From Pseudomonas paraversuta (GTDB lineage Bacteria; Pseudomonadota; Gammaproteobacteria; Pseudomonadales; Pseudomonadaceae), in assembly GCF_904063065.1 (NCBI RefSeq), contig NZ_CAJFCL010000007.1, positions 248,001 to 312,000 on the forward strand: DNA of 64,000 nucleotides. Reading direction: 5' to 3'. A program made the position numbers and the translations under genes. Below are positions 60,648 to 64,000 of this stretch, piece after piece. The first letter of the stretch is position 1, and every line of letters begins with the position of its first letter. Below the pieces are notes generated by a model, which was given only the letters and a program-made list of their open reading frames with translations, was not told the DNA's origin and did not search any database.

Positions 60648-61513
60648 GCCCAGTCCTTACGATGACGAATCAAACCTTCTTGTGTGACAGACGCAACCAG
60701 CTGGCCGGCGCGGTTAAAGACGCTACCCCGGGAAAACCCGCGTGAATTTCCCGCCCACGGGCTGTCCATGGCGTACAGCAACCAGTCATCGGCACGCAGG
60801 TCCTGGTGGAACCACAGCGCGTGATCAAGGCTGGCTACCTGCATGTCCTTTTGCCACACGCCTTTGCCATGGGGCAGCAGCGAGGTGGTCAGCAAACCGA
60901 AGTCCGAGGCATAGGCCAGCAGGTATTTGTGCAGCGCCGGCGAGTCAGCCAGTGCGCCATCGGCACGAAACCAGACGTACTTGATCGGGTCGGTGATCTT
61001 GGGGTTGAACGGGTCTTCGCCCACCACCGGACGAAATTCGATGGGTTTGGCGCACAGCAACTTTTCACGCATCGATTCGGGGATCAGATGCGCACGCTGA
61101 CGAATCATTTCGAGTTCCGAAGGCAGGTTTTCCGGGCCCACCACATCGGGCATCGGAGTCTGGTGCTCAAAGCCGCCTTCGTCGTACTGGAATGAAGCGC
61201 TACAGGTGAAAATCGGCTGACCCTTCTGGATCGCGGTCACCCGGCGCGTGCTGAAACTGCCGCCATCGCGCACCCGGTCCACCTGATAGACCACCGGCAA
61301 CCCGGCATCCCCCGGGCGCAAAAAGTAGCCGTGCATCGAGTGCACGTGCCGCGCATCTTCGACTGTCTGGCTCATGGCCGACAACGATTGTCCGAGCACT
61401 TGACCGCCGAACAACTGGCGAAAGCCCAAGTCCTGACTGCTACCGCGAAAGAGGTTCTCTTCGATCGGTTCCAGGGTCAGTAAATTGACCAGATCTTCCA
61501 ACACTTGGCTCAT
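60644..61513 (-). CDS. tesB: Acyl-CoA thioesterase II
   Basis: Cleaves medium- and long-chain acyl-CoA. It has 289 residues in a double hot-dog fold: RGSSQDLGFRQLFGGQVLGQ (around residue 23-42), MHGYFLRPGD (around residue 60) and the second half with ALWFHQDLRADDWLLY. AGGAG seven bases before the ATG at 61513 rules out a 37-codon upstream extension that would overlap the GNAT gene. Translation is probably coupled to the HAD gene. Confidence 0.93.
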   Translation of the reverse strand: MSQVLEDLVNLLTLEPIEENLFRGSSQDLGFRQLFGGQVLGQSLSAMSQTVEDARHVHSMHGYFLRPGDAGLPVVYQVDRVRDGGSFSTRRVTAIQKGQPIFTCSASFQYDEGGFEHQTPMPDVVGPENLPSELEMIRQRAHLIPESMREKLLCAKPIEFRPVVGEDPFNPKITDPIKYVWFRADGALADSPALHKYLLAYASDFGLLTTSLLPHGKGVWQKDMQVASLDHALWFHQDLRADDWLLYAMDSPWAGNSRGFSRGSVFNRAGQLVASVTQEGLIRHRKDWA

Positions 61514-61599
61514 TCGGATTCTCCTCACACAGAGCAATACCGGGGTAGCCTTGGCTACGCCGGACAACAAAATTCTGGCTTTCGCCGCTCTCGGCCTGC

Positions 61600-62169
61600 C
61601 TAGCCGTGCAGGGTTTCCAGCCACTGTGCCCGCGTAATGCGATACAGCACATGTGACCTTAGCGGATGCCCTTCAGGCAGCCGGGGATGTTCAAAGTCAC
61701 CGTCCGGATCGTGCTGCATGCCGATCGCCTGCATGACCTTTTGCGACGGCAGGTTCAACTGGCTGGTAAATGACACCACCTGATCCAGTGCCAATCGGTC
61801 AAAGGCGCACCGCAGCGCCGCCCAGGCCGCCTCGCTGGCATAGCCCAGGCCCCAGTGTTCCGGGGCCAGGCGCCAGCCAATTTCCACGGCCGGCGTGAAA
61901 GGTGCAGCAAAATTGACATTGAACAACCCGGTGAAACCGATGAAGGCCCCGGTATCCTTGCGCTCCAGCGCCCACAATCCGTAGCCGTATTCGGCAAAGT
62001 GACCACGAATCCGGCCTATCAGCGCGGCACTTTCCAGACGGCTCAAGGGCGCAGGAAAATAGCGCATCACCTGAGGGTCGGCAGACATCGCAGCGAACTC
62101 GGGCAAATCTGTGTCACGCCACGGGCGTAACCGCAAACGGGCACTTTCGAGCTCTTTAATCTGCTCCAT
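61600..62169 (-). CDS. GNAT acetyltransferase (RimJ/RimL type)
   Basis: A 189-residue N-acetyltransferase. LRLRPWRDTDLPEFAAM starts the fold. The acetyl-CoA region is EIGWRLAPEHWGLGYASEAA (around residue 95-115), where the usual Q/RxxGxG loop is seen as HWGLGYA. Substrate may be a protein N-terminus or small molecule. GGAGAT precedes the ATG. It is upstream of tesB on the same strand, with an 86-base gap. Confidence 0.88.
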   Translation of the reverse strand: MEQIKELESARLRLRPWRDTDLPEFAAMSADPQVMRYFPAPLSRLESAALIGRIRGHFAEYGYGLWALERKDTGAFIGFTGLFNVNFAAPFTPAVEIGWRLAPEHWGLGYASEAAWAALRCAFDRLALDQVVSFTSQLNLPSQKVMQAIGMQHDPDGDFEHPRLPEGHPLRSHVLYRITRAQWLETLHG

Positions 62170-62258
62170 CTGTTATCTCCGATTTGTTACCGGGCTTTTC
62201 GAATACCTCGCAGTGTACAGCGCTGTTAATATCAAACGCTCGTTCGGTGCGAAATCCC

Positions 62259-63179
62259 ATGCCTTTACCTCTGATTTACCACGATGACTACAGCCCTGAG
62301 TTCCCGGCGGAACATCGCTTCCCGATGGACAAGTTCCGCCTGCTGCGCGATCACCTGGTCCAGTCCGGCCTGACCCGCGACGCCGATTTGTTGCGCCCCG
62401 AACTGTGCCCTGTGGATATCCTCGCCCTCGCCCATGACCGCGCCTACATCGAGCGTTACATGGCCGGTGAACTGGCCCGCGAAGACCAGCGACGCCTGGG
62501 CCTGCCCTGGAGTGAAGCGCTGGCACGCCGCACCATCCGCGCGGTCGGCGGCTCGTTGCTGGCGGCCGAACAGGCCCTTGAGCACGGGCTGGCCTGTCAT
62601 CTGGCAGGTGGCACTCATCACGCCCACTACGACCACCCCGCGGGCTTCTGCATCTTCAATGATCTGGCAGTCATCAGCCGCTATCTACTGGAAAGCGGCC
62701 GGGTAAACCGGGTATTGATCTTCGATTGCGATGTACACCAGGGCGATGGCACGGCGCGGATTCTTGAACATACGCCGGATGCAATTACCGTTTCCCTGCA
62801 CTGCGAAAAGAATTTTCCGGCACGCAAGGCACAAAGCGACTGGGACATTGGCCTGCCCATGGGCATGGGGGATACCGAATATCTGCAAGTGGTCGATGAC
62901 GCGCTCAATTACCTGCTGGCGCTGTATCAGCCCGATCTGGTGCTGTACGACGCCGGTGTCGATGTGCACAAGGACGATGCCCTGGGCTATTTGAAGCTGA
63001 CCGATGCCGGCGTCGCCGCGCGCGATGAGAGCGTGATGCGCCACTGCCTGGGACGGGATATTCCAGTCGTCGGTGTTATAGGCGGCGGTTACAGCAAAGA
63101 TCGCAAAGCCCTGGCCCGACGCCACGGGATCCTGCACCACAGTGCACAAAAGGTCTGGCTGTCTTCCGGCTGCTACTAA
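62259..63179 (+). CDS. Histone-deacetylase-fold amidohydrolase
   Basis: A 306-residue zinc hydrolase of the HDAC/acetylpolyamine amidohydrolase superfamily. The catalytic histidine pair is in LAGGTHHAHYDH (around residue 127), the zinc ligands in IFDCDVHQGDGTA (Asp, His, around residue 165) and YDAGVDVHKDD (Asp, around residue 250). It ends with GVIGGGYSKD. The ATG at 62259 gives the family N-terminus PLPLIYHDDYSPEF; an upstream extension of 25 codons is not supported. The substrate is unknown. Confidence 0.9.
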   Translation: MPLPLIYHDDYSPEFPAEHRFPMDKFRLLRDHLVQSGLTRDADLLRPELCPVDILALAHDRAYIERYMAGELAREDQRRLGLPWSEALARRTIRAVGGSLLAAEQALEHGLACHLAGGTHHAHYDHPAGFCIFNDLAVISRYLLESGRVNRVLIFDCDVHQGDGTARILEHTPDAITVSLHCEKNFPARKAQSDWDIGLPMGMGDTEYLQVVDDALNYLLALYQPDLVLYDAGVDVHKDDALGYLKLTDAGVAARDESVMRHCLGRDIPVVGVIGGGYSKDRKALARRHGILHHSAQKVWLSSGCY

Positions 63180-63480
63180 TTACCCACAATGCCTGTGGAA
63201 CTGCCTGTGGATAACCTGAGTGAAAGCTCTTGCAGGCCACGTAGTCTATGGGCTGCAGAGAGCTGTATGTTTTTCATACAGACAACATCCATCTTCTGTG
63301 TGCGCCGACTTGCCAGCCATGCAGGCGACGCAATTGGCTCTATCCCGGCATCGATGCCATCGCTGGCAAGCCAGCGCCCACAAGGCCAACCCAACCCCTG
63401 CAGGGGCAGCGGTCTTGCAGGGCATATGGACATTAGTCAGGTAGAATGCGCGACTTATTTCGCCGATTTGCAGCCCCGCC
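63180..63480. other. Spacer with a 7-bp palindrome and a solitary REP
   Basis: It holds CTGTATG-TTTTT-CATACAG (63263-63281), a perfect inverted repeat of unknown use, and one REP arm of the TGTGGGCGCTGGCTTGCCAG type (63355-63393). Nothing that looks coding is seen. The promoter of the next gene probably lies near 63430-63470. Confidence 0.6.
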
Positions 63481-64000
63481 ATGACAGAGCCCACCACCTC
63501 CCCTTCCCGCCACGTCGCCATTATCGGCGGTGGGCCCGCAGGCCTGATGGCCGCTGAAGTGCTGAGCCAGGCCGGGGTGCGGGTCGATCTGTATGACGCC
63601 ATGCCCTCGGTCGGACGCAAATTCCTGCTGGCCGGTGTCGGCGGCATGAACATCACTCATTCCGAAGCCTACCCGGCATTCCTGTCACGTTACGCCGAGC
63701 GCGCCCCGCAAATGGCTACGCTGCTGCGGGCCTTCGATGCTACGGCCTTGTGCCAGTGGATTCACGACCTGGGCATCGAAACCTTTGTCGGCAGTTCAGG
63801 CCGGGTATTTCCCACCGATATGAAAGCCGCGCCATTGCTGCGCGCCTGGCTCAAGCGTCTGCGCGAATCCGGGGTAGTTATCCACACCCGCCATCGCTGG
63901 CTGGGCTGGCATGCCGATGGCCAGTTAAGGATCGACAGCCCGACAGGTGAGCAGCAACTCAAGCCTGATGCGGTGTTACTGGCGCTGGGCGGCGGCAGTT
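63481..64000 (+). CDS. HI0933/YhiN-family flavoprotein, C-terminus cut by window edge
   Basis: The first 173 codons are visible. The dinucleotide-binding motif VAIIGGGPAGLMAAEVLSQA (about residues 12-31) binds FAD. GRKFLLAGVGGMNITHS and SSGRVFPTDMKAAPLL are signatures of the HI0933 (BaiN/aminoacetone-oxidase-like) family. It is a cytoplasmic oxidoreductase of uncertain substrate. The ATG follows a pyrimidine-rich leader with a weak ribosome-binding site. Confidence 0.88.
   Translation, partial: MTEPTTSPSRHVAIIGGGPAGLMAAEVLSQAGVRVDLYDAMPSVGRKFLLAGVGGMNITHSEAYPAFLSRYAERAPQMATLLRAFDATALCQWIHDLGIETFVGSSGRVFPTDMKAAPLLRAWLKRLRESGVVIHTRHRWLGWHADGQLRIDSPTGEQQLKPDAVLLALGGGS

Noticed and set aside
63263-63281. 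LexA (SOS) box
   Set aside because: CTGT and ACAG are 11 bases apart instead of 8, so the spacing does not fit LexA.

Overview
The window is a stretch of a Pseudomonas chromosome, most likely from the P. fluorescens lineage. The evidence is core-gene order and protein sequences typical of the genus, high GC coding DNA, and abundant REP/REPIN palindromes of the two kinds common in that group (GTAGGAGCGAGCTTGCTCGCGAGC-like and TGTGGGAGCTGGCTTGCC-like). I see no insertion sequence, prophage, integrase, CRISPR array, rRNA or tRNA gene. Both ends cut a gene: lspA on the left and an HI0933-type flavoprotein on the right.

Region 1 (1-29,900) is core genome. It holds lspA-ileS-ribF-murJ read leftward, rpsT, creA, proB, obg/cgtA, rpmA-rplU, divergent ispB, a PhnA-like zinc-ribbon protein, a small gene behind a clear Fur box, fklB, a UPF0114 membrane protein, an uncharacterised 610-residue lipoprotein, a Lon-like protease, DUF3015 and DUF4105 envelope proteins, a small chorismate mutase, a GreA/B-like factor, gdhA, ettA and the giant cyclic-di-GMP protein morA.

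Region 2 (29,900-41,500) is also core: glyA, a nutrient-uptake cluster (cstA with its YbdD/YjiX partner and a CobW-type GTPase), radA, the hydrogen-peroxide defence pair katB-ankB, mscL, fpr and rlmG.

Region 3 (41,500-49,600) carries the cyanide-insensitive bd-type oxidase cioAB with a DUF2474 mini-subunit and an ANR-like box upstream. It also has an MFS exporter behind a candidate Fur box, a DJ-1-like protein lacking the nucleophilic cysteine, a purine permease and trmA.

Region 4 (49,600-57,300) is a catabolic island for hydroaromatic and aromatic acids. A TetR regulator, the fused 3-dehydroshikimate dehydratase quiC, an MFS carrier and a DMT permease sit beside pcaQ-pcaH-pcaG. Together they would convert quinate- or shikimate-derived 3-dehydroshikimate to protocatechuate and cleave its ring; the later beta-ketoadipate genes are not in the window. 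A perfect PcaQ-type operator sits on the stop codon of pcaQ, just ahead of pcaHG.

Region 5 (57,300-64,000) holds a zinc metallopeptidase and a secreted alpha/beta hydrolase with abutting reading frames, then a 650-bp tandem array of REPINs, then a HAD phosphatase, tesB, a GNAT acetyltransferase, a histone-deacetylase-fold amidohydrolase and the cut flavoprotein gene.

No clearly new multigene system is present. The most unusual items are the higher-order tandem REPIN array, the operator-on-stop-codon arrangement at pcaQ, the iron-box-linked genes, the cysteine-less DJ-1 protein and the orphan lipoprotein.
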